From CAWKKW01 sp963850345 (GTDB taxonomy: Bacteria; Acidobacteriota; Terriglobia; Terriglobales; Acidobacteriaceae): DNA of 64,000 nt. The stretch covers positions 62,001 through 126,000 of the forward strand of contig CAWKKW010000005.1 of NCBI GenBank assembly GCA_963850345.1, given 5' to 3'. Position 1 is the first letter of the stretch. Each line of letters opens with the position of its first letter. Under the pieces are notes generated by a model. The model searched no databases and was not told where the DNA came from. It saw nothing but the letters and a program-made list of their open reading frames with translations. Made by a program: the position numbers and the translations under genes. Positions 1-9,193 of the stretch are shown here, piece after piece.

Positions 1-1
1 C

Positions 2-661
2 TCTGACGTCGCCGTGATTTGGGCCAAAGTGGACGACGAAGGAGATCGCATTCGTGGCTTCCTGGTCGAGACAGACCGGCCCGGGTTTACCGCGTATGAC
101 GTGCACGGCAAGATGTCGCTGCGCGCCTCGGTCACTTCCGGATTGTCGCTTCAGGACGTCCACATCCCCGCTGCAAATCTGCTGCCAGGAACCGGCGGGC
201 TCAAGTCCCCCTTCATGTGCCTGAACCAGGCGCGCTATGGAATCAGCTGGGGCGCGATCGGGGCAGCCATGTCTTGCTATGACACGGCGCTGCAGTATTC
301 GCTGCTGAGGAAGCAGTTTCGCGACTCTCCGATTGCCAGCCACCAACTCATCCAGGAAAAGCTTGCCTGGATGATCTCGGAGATCAGCAAGGCGCAGTTG
401 CTGGCCCTGCAGGTCGGCCGCCTCAAGGACCTGGGCAAAGTGGCGCACGAACATATCTCCATGGCCAAGCGCAACAACGTATGGATGGCGCTGGAGTGTG
501 CGCGCATGGCACGCGACGTTCTCGGCGGCAACGGAATTACGGATGATTACCCCATCATGCGCCACATGATGAATCTGGAGTCGGTCAAAACGTATGAAGG
601 CACGCACGACATTCACACGCTGATCATCGGCCAGAGCATCACCGGGATTCCGGCATACTAA
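2..661 (+). CDS. Glutaryl-CoA dehydrogenase (acyl-CoA dehydrogenase family), C-terminal part
   Basis: This is a flavin-dependent acyl-CoA dehydrogenase. Glutaryl-CoA dehydrogenase oxidises and decarboxylates glutaryl-CoA to crotonyl-CoA in lysine and tryptophan breakdown. The reading frame is open back to base 2, so the N-terminal half lies outside the window; the GTG at 14 is internal. Visible are the middle beta-domain (IRGFLVE), the start of the C-terminal helical domain (RYGISWGAIGAA), the helical-domain motif GGNGITDDY and the signature YEGTHDIHTL with the catalytic-base glutamate. The ending ITGIPAY is typical of the glutaryl-CoA branch rather than other acyl-CoA dehydrogenases. The next gene on the same strand begins almost 400 bp downstream, so no operon partner is visible. 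Family certain; substrate inferred from the C-terminal signature. Confidence 0.88.
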   Translation, partial: SDVAVIWAKVDDEGDRIRGFLVETDRPGFTAYDVHGKMSLRASVTSGLSLQDVHIPAANLLPGTGGLKSPFMCLNQARYGISWGAIGAAMSCYDTALQYSLLRKQFRDSPIASHQLIQEKLAWMISEISKAQLLALQVGRLKDLGKVAHEHISMAKRNNVWMALECARMARDVLGGNGITDDYPIMRHMMNLESVKTYEGTHDIHTLIIGQSITGIPAY

Positions 662-1052
662 GCCCGGGGCGAGATCCACATACGTAACTAATGCGGATAC
701 GATACTCATTGCCCTGAGGCCGCAAGTCTGAATACGCCGGCTCCTGCCGACCCGGGTCATGACCTGAGGCAAGTGGGGATTGGCCTGTGGCCCGAAGCGA
801 AGGTGCGCGCTGAAACTTCAGTCGCTCTCAGGAATCTAAGAAAAAGGAACACGCCCTAACTGCTGAGTTCCGGCGCCGCAGAACGAGGCACATCCACGTA
901 CAAACGAACAACAAAATGCGGCCGTGTTTGTTGAAACGAGTGTGCGCAGAAGTTCGTCCAACCGCTTGTAGGATGTTTCGCCAACTTTGCTGTTCAGGCG
1001 CAACCCGGGGTGCTCAAACCGGGTTCAAAGCCCTAGGCCTTGAAGGGGCCTG
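662..1052. other. Gene-free stretch
   Basis: About 390 bases between the dehydrogenase and the OpgC-like gene. I see no convincing reading frame, strong terminator hairpin or promoter pair. The few short antisense frames at its right edge overlap the next gene and have no family resemblance. Confidence 0.5.
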
Positions 1053-2303
1053 ATGCACGCACCCATGAGATTTCCTCACCTGCAAAGACGACCGGAACTC
1101 GATGCCCTGCGAGGGCTTTTCCTGGTCTGGATGACGCTGACGCACCTGCCCACGCGGTTCAGCGACTTCGTCAACCAGCCGTTCGGCTTTGTTTCGTCTG
1201 CCGAGGGATTTGTCTTCCTCTCGGCCCTGCTGGTCGCCCGGCTGTACATCCGGCAGGCACATGAAGATGGTCCGGGCTTGCGCGCCAAGTTGTTTAAGCG
1301 CGCGCTGAAGATCTACGGCTATCACCTGCTGATGCTGGCGCTGGTGTTTACGGTGGCAGCCTCCCTCGCGGTCACGACGCACAAGGTAGCCATTTACAAC
1401 CTGCTCAATTTCTACCTGGCGCATCCGGTCGTGGCCATCCTCGGATCGATCCTGTTGCTCTACTGTCCGCCGCTGCTCGACATCCTGCCGATGTACGTCA
1501 TCTTTCTGGCATTTACGCCAACGGTCCTCTCGGGTGCGGTGCGTTGGGGATGGAGCCGAATCCTGACGGTAAGTATGTTGGTCTGGTTACTGGCGCAGTT
1601 TGGTTTGCGCGACGTCGTGCACAACATGGTTGTCCACATTACCGGCCTTCCCATTCCGCTCCAGGAGACCGGGGCCTTCAACCTGTTTGCCTGGCAGTTT
1701 CTCTGGATCGCCGGCCTCTGGCTTGGGGCAAGATCCGCAGAGGGGCTGCTGCCTCTGAAACTCGTGCCGGGCTGGGCGACGGCTCTCAGCGTGGCAGTCT
1801 GCGCCTTCTTCGTTGGTGTTCGCCACAACTGGCTTGGACCTCACCTGACGCCGGAAACCCTGGGCATGCAGCTGGACAAGTGGAGCATCGGGCCGCTGCG
1901 AGTGTTGAACCTCGTCGCCTTCACGCTGGTTTTGTATTGGCTTCGTAAGTACGTGCTGCGCCTGGTGCACATTGAACCGTTTCTCACCCTCGGGAAGGCG
2001 TCCCTCGAGGTATTCTGCGCGCATGTATTCTTCGTCTTCGTGGGCCTTACGCTGCTCGCCGGCGAGGTGCCGCAGCTTCATGGATTTCGCGCGATTGCTT
2101 TGCTGGTGCTGACCTTTACGGGGTTGATCCTGGTAGCCAGTCGCGAGGTGAAGCGGCGCAGACTGGAACGGGAGTCCAGGCGTTCAGCAGCAACGCAGCC
2201 GCAGGAAACCGAGCCGCCCGTATCCATGATGCTGCAGGAGACTAAGCCCTCGGTCGGACTTTCCGCACCCGTAGATCCTCAGGTTTGCCCCACAGCCGAA
2301 TAG
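1053..2303 (+). CDS. OpgC-like membrane acyltransferase
   Basis: A polytopic membrane protein of 416 residues resembling the OpgC family in the acyltransferase-3 clan. In proteobacteria OpgC transfers succinyl groups to periplasmic glucans; here the acceptor is unknown. The N-terminus has the family pattern RRPELDALRGLFLVWMTLTH followed by a second helix with SSAEGFVFLSALL. About ten hydrophobic segments follow, and the C-terminal 50 residues are a charged cytoplasmic tail. The ATG at 1053 is used; an in-frame ATG at 1065 is an alternative, since no strong ribosome-binding site separates them. It stands alone between a catabolic gene and the convergent mqnE. The family call is good, the substrate is not known. 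Confidence 0.8.
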   Translation: MHAPMRFPHLQRRPELDALRGLFLVWMTLTHLPTRFSDFVNQPFGFVSSAEGFVFLSALLVARLYIRQAHEDGPGLRAKLFKRALKIYGYHLLMLALVFTVAASLAVTTHKVAIYNLLNFYLAHPVVAILGSILLLYCPPLLDILPMYVIFLAFTPTVLSGAVRWGWSRILTVSMLVWLLAQFGLRDVVHNMVVHITGLPIPLQETGAFNLFAWQFLWIAGLWLGARSAEGLLPLKLVPGWATALSVAVCAFFVGVRHNWLGPHLTPETLGMQLDKWSIGPLRVLNLVAFTLVLYWLRKYVLRLVHIEPFLTLGKASLEVFCAHVFFVFVGLTLLAGEVPQLHGFRAIALLVLTFTGLILVASREVKRRRLERESRRSAATQPQETEPPVSMMLQETKPSVGLSAPVDPQVCPTAE

Positions 2304-2351
2304 AAGCGGCGGTGAGAGCTTGCAGGCAGGTGGGCGTGCGCGGCACGGCAG

Positions 2352-3503
2352 CTAAACGGCGATGGTGAAAGCATCCTCGGTCCGAGTCACAGAACGATAC
2401 AGCGTATCGCGCTCCACAGCTTCTCTTCCTGCTTCCGTAATCAGCCGCACCAGGTCCTGGCGGCGCATACCCTGCGGCGTGGTTGCTCCGGCATCGTGAT
2501 AGATCTTTTCTTCGATCACCGTGCCGTCGATGTCGTCTGCGCCAAAACGCAACGCAATCTGCGCGATCTTCGCCGACATCATCTGCCAGTAGGCTTTAAT
2601 GTGCGGAAAATTGTCGAGCATCAAGCGGCTGACAGCAATTTGCCGGATGTCGAGCAGTCCAGTGGTTCGCGGCAGATGATCGAGAGCGGTATTGTCGGGA
2701 TGGAAGGCCAGCGGGATAAAGGTCTGGAAGCCATGCGTCTCGTCCTGCAGATTGCGCAGACGAACCAGATGATCGACCCGGTCTTCGTCATTTTCTATGT
2801 GACCGTAGAGCATAGTCGCGTTCGACCGAAGACCAGCCATATGCGCCAGGCGTGCAGTCTCGAGCCACTCGCCGCCATCGATTTTGTGATCGCAGATGAT
2901 GTGGCGAACGCGATCGGCAAAGATCTCCGCCCCGCCCCCCGGCAGTGAGTCGACACCTGCAGCCTTCATGCGCTGCAAGGTTTCGGCGATAGAGAGCTTG
3001 GCCCGCCGAGCGAGAAACGACACCTCCACCATGGTGAAGGCCTTGATGTGCACCTGTGGGAAGCGCACCTTCAATCCGCTCACCAGGTCCAGAAAATATT
3101 CGAGCGGCAGATCCGGATGCAGGCCGCCCACGATATGAAATTCGGTGACCGCTTCACTGTAGCCGGAGGCCGCTGCTTCCCATGCCTGTTCGAGAGCCAT
3201 CGTGTAGGAGCCTTCCGTGTCCTTCTTGCGCCCGAAGGCACAGAGGCGGCAGGCGGCGACGCAGACGTTGGTTGGGTTGATGTGGCGGTTCACATTGAAG
3301 TACGCGACGTTGCCATGCATGCGCTCGCGGACAGAGTTCGCCAGCCAGCCGACAGCCAGAATATCTCCCGAGCGATAGAGCGCGACTCCATCGTCAAAGC
3401 TGAGGCGCTCCTCGGCCAACACCTTCTCTGCAATCGGACGTAGGCGTGCATCTTCGGTTTGGAACGGGTGGCGCTGAGGTTGAAATGAACCGTCGGCTGT
3501 CAT
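2352..3503 (-). CDS. mqnE: Aminodeoxyfutalosine synthase MqnE (radical SAM)
   Basis: MqnE joins the adenosyl radical from SAM to 3-[(1-carboxyvinyl)oxy]benzoate to give aminodeoxyfutalosine, an early step of the futalosine route to menaquinone. The radical-SAM cluster motif CVAACRLC (Cys81, 85, 88, spacing x3 and x2) lies in the context NRHINPTNVC typical of MqnE. The length (383 residues) and the C-terminal stretch GADDIDGTVIEEKIYHDAGA are also characteristic of the MqnE/MqnC group; the N-terminal region fits MqnE better. The start is ATG at 3503, preceded by AGAGAG; a GTG immediately upstream (3506) is also in frame. mqnD is about 18 kb away, so the pathway is split. Catalytic assignment is from family knowledge. 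Confidence 0.9.
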   Translation of the reverse strand: MTADGSFQPQRHPFQTEDARLRPIAEKVLAEERLSFDDGVALYRSGDILAVGWLANSVRERMHGNVAYFNVNRHINPTNVCVAACRLCAFGRKKDTEGSYTMALEQAWEAAASGYSEAVTEFHIVGGLHPDLPLEYFLDLVSGLKVRFPQVHIKAFTMVEVSFLARRAKLSIAETLQRMKAAGVDSLPGGGAEIFADRVRHIICDHKIDGGEWLETARLAHMAGLRSNATMLYGHIENDEDRVDHLVRLRNLQDETHGFQTFIPLAFHPDNTALDHLPRTTGLLDIRQIAVSRLMLDNFPHIKAYWQMMSAKIAQIALRFGADDIDGTVIEEKIYHDAGATTPQGMRRQDLVRLITEAGREAVERDTLYRSVTRTEDAFTIAV

Positions 3504-3666
3504 CACTCTCTAGGATACTGCAACTCCGCTCCCGTTCGGCACGGCAAAGGCGAGCGGTGCGGCAGGGTCAAAAGGCCGCGCAGTTTGCGCATGCATGTCG
3601 ATTGCCGGGCTGATAGTATGCCTCAAGAACGCGACACAATTTGATTAGGAAGAATTTGCCTGCCTC

Positions 3667-4239
3667 ATGCGACTTTTTTTGGCATTGGTTCTCGGCGCTT
3701 CGCTTTCCACACCCGCGTACAGCTATGTTCCCCAGCAAGCACCGCCAACAACCGAGAAGCCAAGCCAGGCCGTGTTCCCCAACATTTCGGCCGATGCTCT
3801 CAACAAAAAACATCTGAATCTGCCAAAGGACTTTGGCGGGCACCATAATCTATTGCTGCTTTCCTTCGAACGCGAACAGGAGAAAGAGATCGAGACGTGG
3901 TCGCAGCTATCAAAGGATCTGCAAAAGGCCGACGCCTCATTTCGCACATACATCCTCCCGGTCTTCACACGCGAGAATGTGCTGTATCGATGGTGGGAGA
4001 ACTCTTCTCTACGCAGCGACGTGAACGATCCCGAACTGCTCGATGTTACCGTCCCCCTGTACGTGGACAAGGCACGTTTCCGCAAAGACCTTCAAATCGC
4101 CTCTGAACATCAGATCGTCGCCCTGCTCGTCGATGACACAGGCAAAGTCATCTGGCGCAGTGAAGGGCCACTCACGGACGAGAAGAAAAGTGGTCTCCTG
4201 GCGATCGTTGCGCCGCGGCCTGCCGGCGGTTCGCACTAG
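3667..4239 (+). CDS. Exported thioredoxin-fold-like protein without CxxC
   Basis: A 190-residue protein with an N-terminal signal peptide (MRLFLALVLGASLSTPAYS) and a body that reads like a thioredoxin-type fold. The pattern is 'LPKDFGGHHNLLLLSFERE', then a strand with YILPVF, then VALLVDDTGKVIWRSEGPLT. The last of these matches the 'D..G.I.WR..G' strand pair seen near the end of AhpC/TSA- and ATP10-like folds. No CxxC or peroxidatic cysteine is present, so classical redox activity is unlikely. The gene is convergent with the GNAT gene, with 7 bases between stops. The fold call is by pattern only and the function is unknown. Confidence 0.55.
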   Translation: MRLFLALVLGASLSTPAYSYVPQQAPPTTEKPSQAVFPNISADALNKKHLNLPKDFGGHHNLLLLSFEREQEKEIETWSQLSKDLQKADASFRTYILPVFTRENVLYRWWENSSLRSDVNDPELLDVTVPLYVDKARFRKDLQIASEHQIVALLVDDTGKVIWRSEGPLTDEKKSGLLAIVAPRPAGGSH

Positions 4240-4246
4240 CTGTTTC

Positions 4247-4714
4247 TCACTCCCCGTGGATCTGTTTTTCCATCAGCAGCGCATCCAGCTTTCCCAGGTA
4301 GTAGCGCGCAATCCGACCGACAGCCACGTATCCCAGCCTGCGATAGAACTGCTGCGCGCTGTCGTTGTCGACAGCGACTTCGAGACGAATCAGCGAAGCC
4401 CCTCGGGCTAGCAACTGCCGCTCAATCTCCTGCATGAGCAATCGGCCGACTCCGGCACGTCGAAACGCCGGATCGACGTCGATGGTCACGATGTGGCCCA
4501 GCGAATCTGCTGCTTCTGAGGAAAACTCCACGATGACGAATCCGGCGAGCATGCCCGCGTCATCTTCGGCGATCACTGCGATGGTTTGTTGCTGAACGAG
4601 GAGGTACTTCATCTCCGCCAGCGAATACGAGATCCCCTGGCGGAAACAGAGTTTGTCCAGCGCGTGAAGGTTGCGCAGATCGCTAATCTGCGCCGGACGC
4701 AAGCCAATGGTCAA
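4247..4714 (-). CDS. GNAT-family N-acetyltransferase (RimI-like)
   Basis: A GNAT acetyltransferase, which would transfer acetyl from acetyl-CoA to an amine, possibly a protein N-terminus given its similarity to RimI. The acetyl-CoA-binding motif A is clear: IDVDPAFRRAGVGRLLM (R-x-x-G-x-G/A). It is followed by VAVDNDSAQQFYRRLGY and a closing IARYYLGKLDALLM, as in RimI-type proteins. The frame is open far upstream, but only about 155 residues fit the family and the upstream part overlaps the BNR gene. I therefore place the start at the TTG at 4714, 20 bases after the BNR stop; the ribosome-binding site there is weak. Co-transcription with the upstream propeller gene is likely. Confidence 0.75.
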   Translation of the reverse strand: MTIGLRPAQISDLRNLHALDKLCFRQGISYSLAEMKYLLVQQQTIAVIAEDDAGMLAGFVIVEFSSEAADSLGHIVTIDVDPAFRRAGVGRLLMQEIERQLLARGASLIRLEVAVDNDSAQQFYRRLGYVAVGRIARYYLGKLDALLMEKQIHGE

Positions 4715-4734
4715 CGGCTCACACCCGAACCGTC

Positions 4735-6723
4735 TTAGCGGCCAGCGACAGTAGACACCGCCTCGGAGCCCGGCTGCATCACGACGCCATCGAACAGCGA
4801 AGCTCCCGCCAGCCGATTCCCGGAAAACGTAACCGAGTGCAGGTTCCAACCACTATCCCACCACTTCCACGTCTTATCCGCGTCATTAACAGCGAAGACC
4901 AGCGTGGTGTTGCGCGACGTGATGATCAGCCGCTTCAACTCCGTGTCGTAATTCAGACCAGTGATGTCGGAGGCAGGCAGCCGATCGAACGCCTGCCAGT
5001 TCTGGCCATGATCGTCGCTATAGAACACGCCTTCCCTCCCGCCGATCCACAGGGTCCCGGTTCCAGCCGTAGCCAGAGCCTGCACCGTCGTCAACTTCGA
5101 GGGCAACGGAACTGTCTTCCAGGTCTTGCCCTCGTCCTCAGAGACGGCAATGTTCTGCCGTCCCGCCGCAATGGCGACTGGCCCCTTGGCGCTGACGAAG
5201 AGAAAATCAGAATTGTGCTCGACCGGACCACCCATCCAAGTTGCGCCCTTATCGGTACTGCGATACACGCCACTCACCGTCGCTGCGTACCAGACATCTC
5301 CAGAAACGTCGACTGCATTTACGCGGCTGGTCAGATCCTTATCGGGCTTGACCCTCGTTTGCGTCACCTTCACTCGCTTCTTCTTGACGATAGTGGTGCG
5401 CGTCTCGTCCACGTAGGTGACTACCTTGTTGTCCTCGGTCCACTCAGAGCCGTTCCAGTGGTAGACCCCATGGTTGGTTCCCGCGAAAAGCGAGCCATCG
5501 GCGGCCTGGGCCAAACTGAATACGTCGTATCCGGCAAGCCCATTACTCTGCTGCTGCCAACTTGTGCCGCCATCGTGCGAGACGAAGACGCCGCCGTAGG
5601 TCTTGTCGTTCAACACTCCGGCATACAGGGTTCGCGCATCCTTCGCGTCGGTGAGAATCGCTGCAACCTGCCGCTGAGAGAAGCCGCCATTTGCCGCTTC
5701 AAAGCTGTGAGCGCCATCGTTGCTTAAGCGCACGCCGCCACGATCGGTCGCCAGCAGCACATGGCTGGGATTCGATGGATCGACGAAGATGTCGTTGATG
5801 ATCACGTCGGGGCCGGTCAGTCGCGCCCACTTCGTACCCGAGTCGGTGGTCTGGTAGAGACCTTCAGTCGTTCCCGCATACACCACGTTGCGATTGACGG
5901 GATCCTGCATGAGAACACGCGTGCGGCGCGCAGTCGACGGAATGCCCTGGATCTTGTGGTACAACTCGCCGGCGTTGTCGCTCTTGTAAATTCCGGAGCA
6001 GGCGCTGGTGTAGACCGTCGTCGGCTGCTTGGGGTCAATGATGATCGAAAAGACGTCAGAGTCATCGATCAGCCCCTGCTTGATGTTGTGCCAATTGGCG
6101 CCGCCGTCTGTGGTCTTCCAGGGCAAGTGCCAGGTTCCTGCATAAATCGTCTTGGGGTCGGCGGGATCGATGGCCACCGATTCCACCTCGTGCAGCTCGG
6201 CGCTACTCGCGGGACTGATCTGTGTCCAGTGCTGTCCGCTGTCGTCGCTGCGATACACGCCTTTGAGCGTGCCTGCTACAAACACCTTCGAATCGGACGC
6301 GGCCTGCGACAGGGCACGAATCGATTGCCCCTCCATATCCTTGACGGTGGTGAAGGTCTTGCCCGCATCGTGGCTTACGAAGAGTTCCCCTTCTGGCCGG
6401 TCAAAGACCCAGGCTCCTACCAGGATCGTGTTCGAGTCTGCTTCATCCACGATCACGTTATCCAGCACCAGATTGTCTTGCTTCGAGAGCTTGGAGAGAC
6501 GCTGCCAGGTAGATCCGCCATCCTGCGACTGATACAGCCAGCTGCTGGTGGTGCCGAGATACAGGTGCTTCGGGTTCTTTGGGTCAGCCGCGAAACTGCG
6601 GGCGTCGCCGCCATCGGGGCCGACAGGAAGCCACGGCACGACTGCGGCAAAGGTTGAGAGGGCGGACGTGAGAACTGCTGCACAAACCAACTTCAAAGGG
6701 CTGCGTAAAAACGAGAAAACCAT
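4735..6723 (-). CDS. Exported BNR / YCF48-like beta-propeller protein
   Basis: A 662-residue exported protein built of about a dozen BNR or sortilin-type blades, each with the pattern 'ly.GT..GvyrS.DgG.tW' (e.g. GVYRSDDSGQHW, GLYQTTDSGTKW, GVFYSDDHGQNW). A hydrophobic N-terminal segment (residues about 10-30) serves as signal peptide or anchor. The blades suggest two stacked propellers, as in sortilin-like and YCF48-related proteins, probably acting in the periplasm or outside the cell as a binding or glycan-recognition scaffold. Around residues 430-455 there is a basic insertion (VKKKRVKVTQTRVKP) interrupting the repeats. No catalytic residues can be assigned. It precedes the GNAT gene by 20 bases. 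Confidence 0.8.
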   Translation of the reverse strand: MVFSFLRSPLKLVCAAVLTSALSTFAAVVPWLPVGPDGGDARSFAADPKNPKHLYLGTTSSWLYQSQDGGSTWQRLSKLSKQDNLVLDNVIVDEADSNTILVGAWVFDRPEGELFVSHDAGKTFTTVKDMEGQSIRALSQAASDSKVFVAGTLKGVYRSDDSGQHWTQISPASSAELHEVESVAIDPADPKTIYAGTWHLPWKTTDGGANWHNIKQGLIDDSDVFSIIIDPKQPTTVYTSACSGIYKSDNAGELYHKIQGIPSTARRTRVLMQDPVNRNVVYAGTTEGLYQTTDSGTKWARLTGPDVIINDIFVDPSNPSHVLLATDRGGVRLSNDGAHSFEAANGGFSQRQVAAILTDAKDARTLYAGVLNDKTYGGVFVSHDGGTSWQQQSNGLAGYDVFSLAQAADGSLFAGTNHGVYHWNGSEWTEDNKVVTYVDETRTTIVKKKRVKVTQTRVKPDKDLTSRVNAVDVSGDVWYAATVSGVYRSTDKGATWMGGPVEHNSDFLFVSAKGPVAIAAGRQNIAVSEDEGKTWKTVPLPSKLTTVQALATAGTGTLWIGGREGVFYSDDHGQNWQAFDRLPASDITGLNYDTELKRLIITSRNTTLVFAVNDADKTWKWWDSGWNLHSVTFSGNRLAGASLFDGVVMQPGSEAVSTVAGR

Positions 6724-6814
6724 GCGAGTCTTCAGTGCTCCTGCTTCAAACGCTAACGGTTAGACTTCGTCTGCGCCAGTATCGCTTTACATACCGGCTG
6801 GGTGGCTCAAAACA

Positions 6815-6845
6815 AAGGGCTGTCCGGAAAACCGGGCAGCCCCTT
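6815..6845 (-). terminator. Rho-independent terminator after the OmpA-like gene
   Basis: An 11-bp stem (6817-6827 with 6832-6842, one G-U pair) around an AAAA loop. Read on the minus strand it is followed by TTTGTTTTGAG. It sits 25 bases after the stop of the 6870-8576 gene and before the divergent side of the BNR gene. Confidence 0.8.
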
Positions 6846-6869
6846 GAGTGTGTTGTACCGCCTTACCGC

Positions 6870-8576
6870 TTACTTCTTGCGGCGGTGGTGCTTCTTGGCC
6901 GGCAGAGCCTTGCGAGCCTGCGGCTTGACTACGCTCTCATCGACCGGCGAAGTGCTGGGCACATCGTTGTCGAAGTTAGCTCCGGCGGGTACCAGGTAGT
7001 TCTCCACTTCCTTGTTGCCCTGGGTGCCAGTGCGAACCGAGATCCGCGTGGCATCGATACCCTTTTCCGTGACCAGGTAATCCTTGGTGTTGACGGCCCG
7101 TTCGGCTGCCATGTTGGCCGGCATCGCTGCTGCATGCCGTCCGTGATGACGCTTCGTGGGAGCAGGATTGGTTTCGTCAGAGCTCGCTTCGCCAACAACC
7201 ACCAGCTTGGCATCCGGCTGACGCTGCGCGTTGAGCGCCACATCATCCAGGCAAGCCTTGGCTTCGTTGTCTACGCGGGCAGGACGCTTCTCGTCGCGAC
7301 CGAAGGTGATCGAGCACAGTGTCTGTGACTTGGGCTGCGGCGGCGGCGGCGGTACTTCAATGTTGACCGTCGTGGTCGAAGAAGCAGTTTGTCCCTTGTC
7401 GTCGGCTACGTTGCAAGTGACGGTGATTGCGCCGGCGGGTGCGCCAGTCGTGGTCAAGGTCGCCGAGTTGCCGGTGCCGTTCACCTGACCAGCCGAGGCC
7501 GTGTAGGTGTAGGTCAGCGGACGGTTCTGCGGGCTGGTGCCCTGCGAGGTGATCGTAGCGGTGTCGCCCGGCTTCAGAGTCGTCGGGTTGGCCGAGCAGG
7601 TAATCGTCGGCGGCTCAAACTGCTTGACAGTGAAGCTCGAAGTGCAATCTGCCGACTGGCCGGCCTTGGCGCCTTCCGTGACATGACCCGTCACGGTGTA
7701 GTTGCCGGGCTGCAGGCTGGCGGTGTCGATCTGACCGGTGGTGTTATCACCCTTCACCGTTACGCCCTGGCCGCTCCAGGTATACGTAGCGGTCTTTTTG
7801 GGATTGAGATTGGTGGCGGTGCCGGTCACCGTGACCGGGTCACCCGGGAATACTGACGTCGGGCTTGCGGTGCAAGCATAGGTAACAGGAGGCGGCGGAG
7901 TGATGCTGCCCATCTTGAAGACCAGGCCGGTGCTCAGGCGCGCAACCTTGGCGTTTTCACGACCGCCGGGTGAGCCGGGGCCGAAGTTGATGTGCCACCA
8001 CTCGTAATCCGCCTGAAAGAGGCGAAGCGCCAAACGGTGATTAAAGAACGGCAGCGCGTAATCTACACCGCCACCGACCGTGAGTGCTGGACCCCACGTC
8101 CAAGGCTGATGATCCGGACCACCACCCTTGACCGCGCCTCCCAGGGCGTGGACGAAGGGGGTGATGCCTTCATCAGTGGGATACCGAACAATCGGTCCAA
8201 TCTGCATGGTGTAGAAGTGATCGGAAGGCGCGGCGCTGTTGTTGCTGTCAGGGTGTGCTCCAAATTCAAACTGGCCGCCGACGTATTTGTTCGCGTAATA
8301 CGCGACGCTGCCCAGAGCACCGTAATCGACGGCGACTAGGCTATAAGGAACGTTATCGCTCGAGGAGGTAACGGTTCCGTGCGGTGCCAGATAGGAATAA
8401 CCCGCGAAGATATCGATGCGGGAAATGGGTGCTTCCGGGGGAGGCGCAGCCTTCGACGGAGCCGTATTGGTACTCTGGCCGAAGAGACTCACCGACCCGA
8501 GCCCCACACATCCTGTTATTAGGGCTGCTTGCCCTAAAGAACGCAACGAACGAAAACGCATACGCCTATCCTCCAA
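6870..8576 (-). CDS. OmpA-family outer-membrane protein with Ig-like repeats
   Basis: A 568-residue envelope protein. Order of parts: signal peptide (residues about 1-30, ending SLFGQ), an eight-strand-type outer-membrane barrel ('RIDIFAGYSYLAPHG' to 'RLSTGLVFKMG', about 50-225), and two PKD/Ig-like repeats beginning 'YACTASPTSVFPGDPVTV' and 'ITCSANPTTLKPGDTATI' (about 235-410). These are followed by a Pro-rich linker and a C-terminal OmpA-like module ('MAAERAVNTKDYLVTEKGID', about 415-530) that would bind peptidoglycan. The OmpA module carries a His/Lys/Arg-rich insertion (TKRHHGRHAAA), and the protein ends in a strongly basic tail (KKHHRRKK). The start has a GGAGGAT ribosome-binding site. 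It is followed by a clear terminator and preceded by a long intergenic region, so it is probably monocistronic. Confidence 0.87.
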   Translation of the reverse strand: MEDRRMRFRSLRSLGQAALITGCVGLGSVSLFGQSTNTAPSKAAPPPEAPISRIDIFAGYSYLAPHGTVTSSSDNVPYSLVAVDYGALGSVAYYANKYVGGQFEFGAHPDSNNSAAPSDHFYTMQIGPIVRYPTDEGITPFVHALGGAVKGGGPDHQPWTWGPALTVGGGVDYALPFFNHRLALRLFQADYEWWHINFGPGSPGGRENAKVARLSTGLVFKMGSITPPPPVTYACTASPTSVFPGDPVTVTGTATNLNPKKTATYTWSGQGVTVKGDNTTGQIDTASLQPGNYTVTGHVTEGAKAGQSADCTSSFTVKQFEPPTITCSANPTTLKPGDTATITSQGTSPQNRPLTYTYTASAGQVNGTGNSATLTTTGAPAGAITVTCNVADDKGQTASSTTTVNIEVPPPPPQPKSQTLCSITFGRDEKRPARVDNEAKACLDDVALNAQRQPDAKLVVVGEASSDETNPAPTKRHHGRHAAAMPANMAAERAVNTKDYLVTEKGIDATRISVRTGTQGNKEVENYLVPAGANFDNDVPSTSPVDESVVKPQARKALPAKKHHRRKK

Positions 8577-9193
8577 AATTGCAGTTAAGAACTCAAAAGA
8601 AATTGGGTGACGCCTGGGTCTCTCACAATTCCTTGCTCAGCCCTGTAGAACTTAGTAGGGGTTCACTTGCTTAGAGCATAATCCCATCAACGAGTTGCCT
8701 GAATCCCGTCGAAATCCCCAGGTATCAAACTGGTACTGGTGACGCACTGTGTGAAGATTTACGCTCCGCCTTGGCACGTTTGCGAAGCGAACGGTCTATG
8801 TCACTGATTAGGATACCATTAAGCGCGGCTCGCAACCGCACCAAGTAGAATTTATCGAGATATGGGCGCAAGCTTGGCCATCAGCAGGCAGCGATTAACG
8901 GTCAGATCTGGCAAATGCAACACCAGCCCCTCACTCAATCAGTGGCCGTCAAAGTTATCCAATCCGCGCCATCAGAAAGTAACTGCTCCTCTGTGAGGTT
9001 TCAATAACTCACTCGGATGCGACTTTCTTATGCAGCACGTGTGCGGCTGAACAAAAAAACGGTTTTGCGTAGTTACTTTGGGCTGGTCCCACTTATGAAG
9101 TCTTGGCGGCGAAAAGGCAGACTTAGCCCGTCCTGCAGTAAGTCGCCGGCGAAGACCACCGCTAATTAGTGGGCGATTGCAGCTTGAATGTGC
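8577..9193. other. Long gene-free stretch
   Basis: About 620 bases between the OmpA-like gene start and the end of nuoB, slightly richer in A+T than its surroundings. It must hold the OmpA-gene promoter (right-to-left) but I cannot place a clear -35/-10 pair. Short inverted repeats occur, for example CTAATTAG flanked by CCxC/GxGG around 9163-9176. No reading frame with family resemblance, tRNA or known riboswitch was seen. A small RNA could be encoded here but nothing proves it. Confidence 0.45.

Noticed and set aside
1014..1424. 136-codon minus-strand frame over the OpgC-like start
   Set aside because: Shadow of the plus-strand membrane protein; Gln/Arg/Glu-rich composition typical of antisense to hydrophobic segments.
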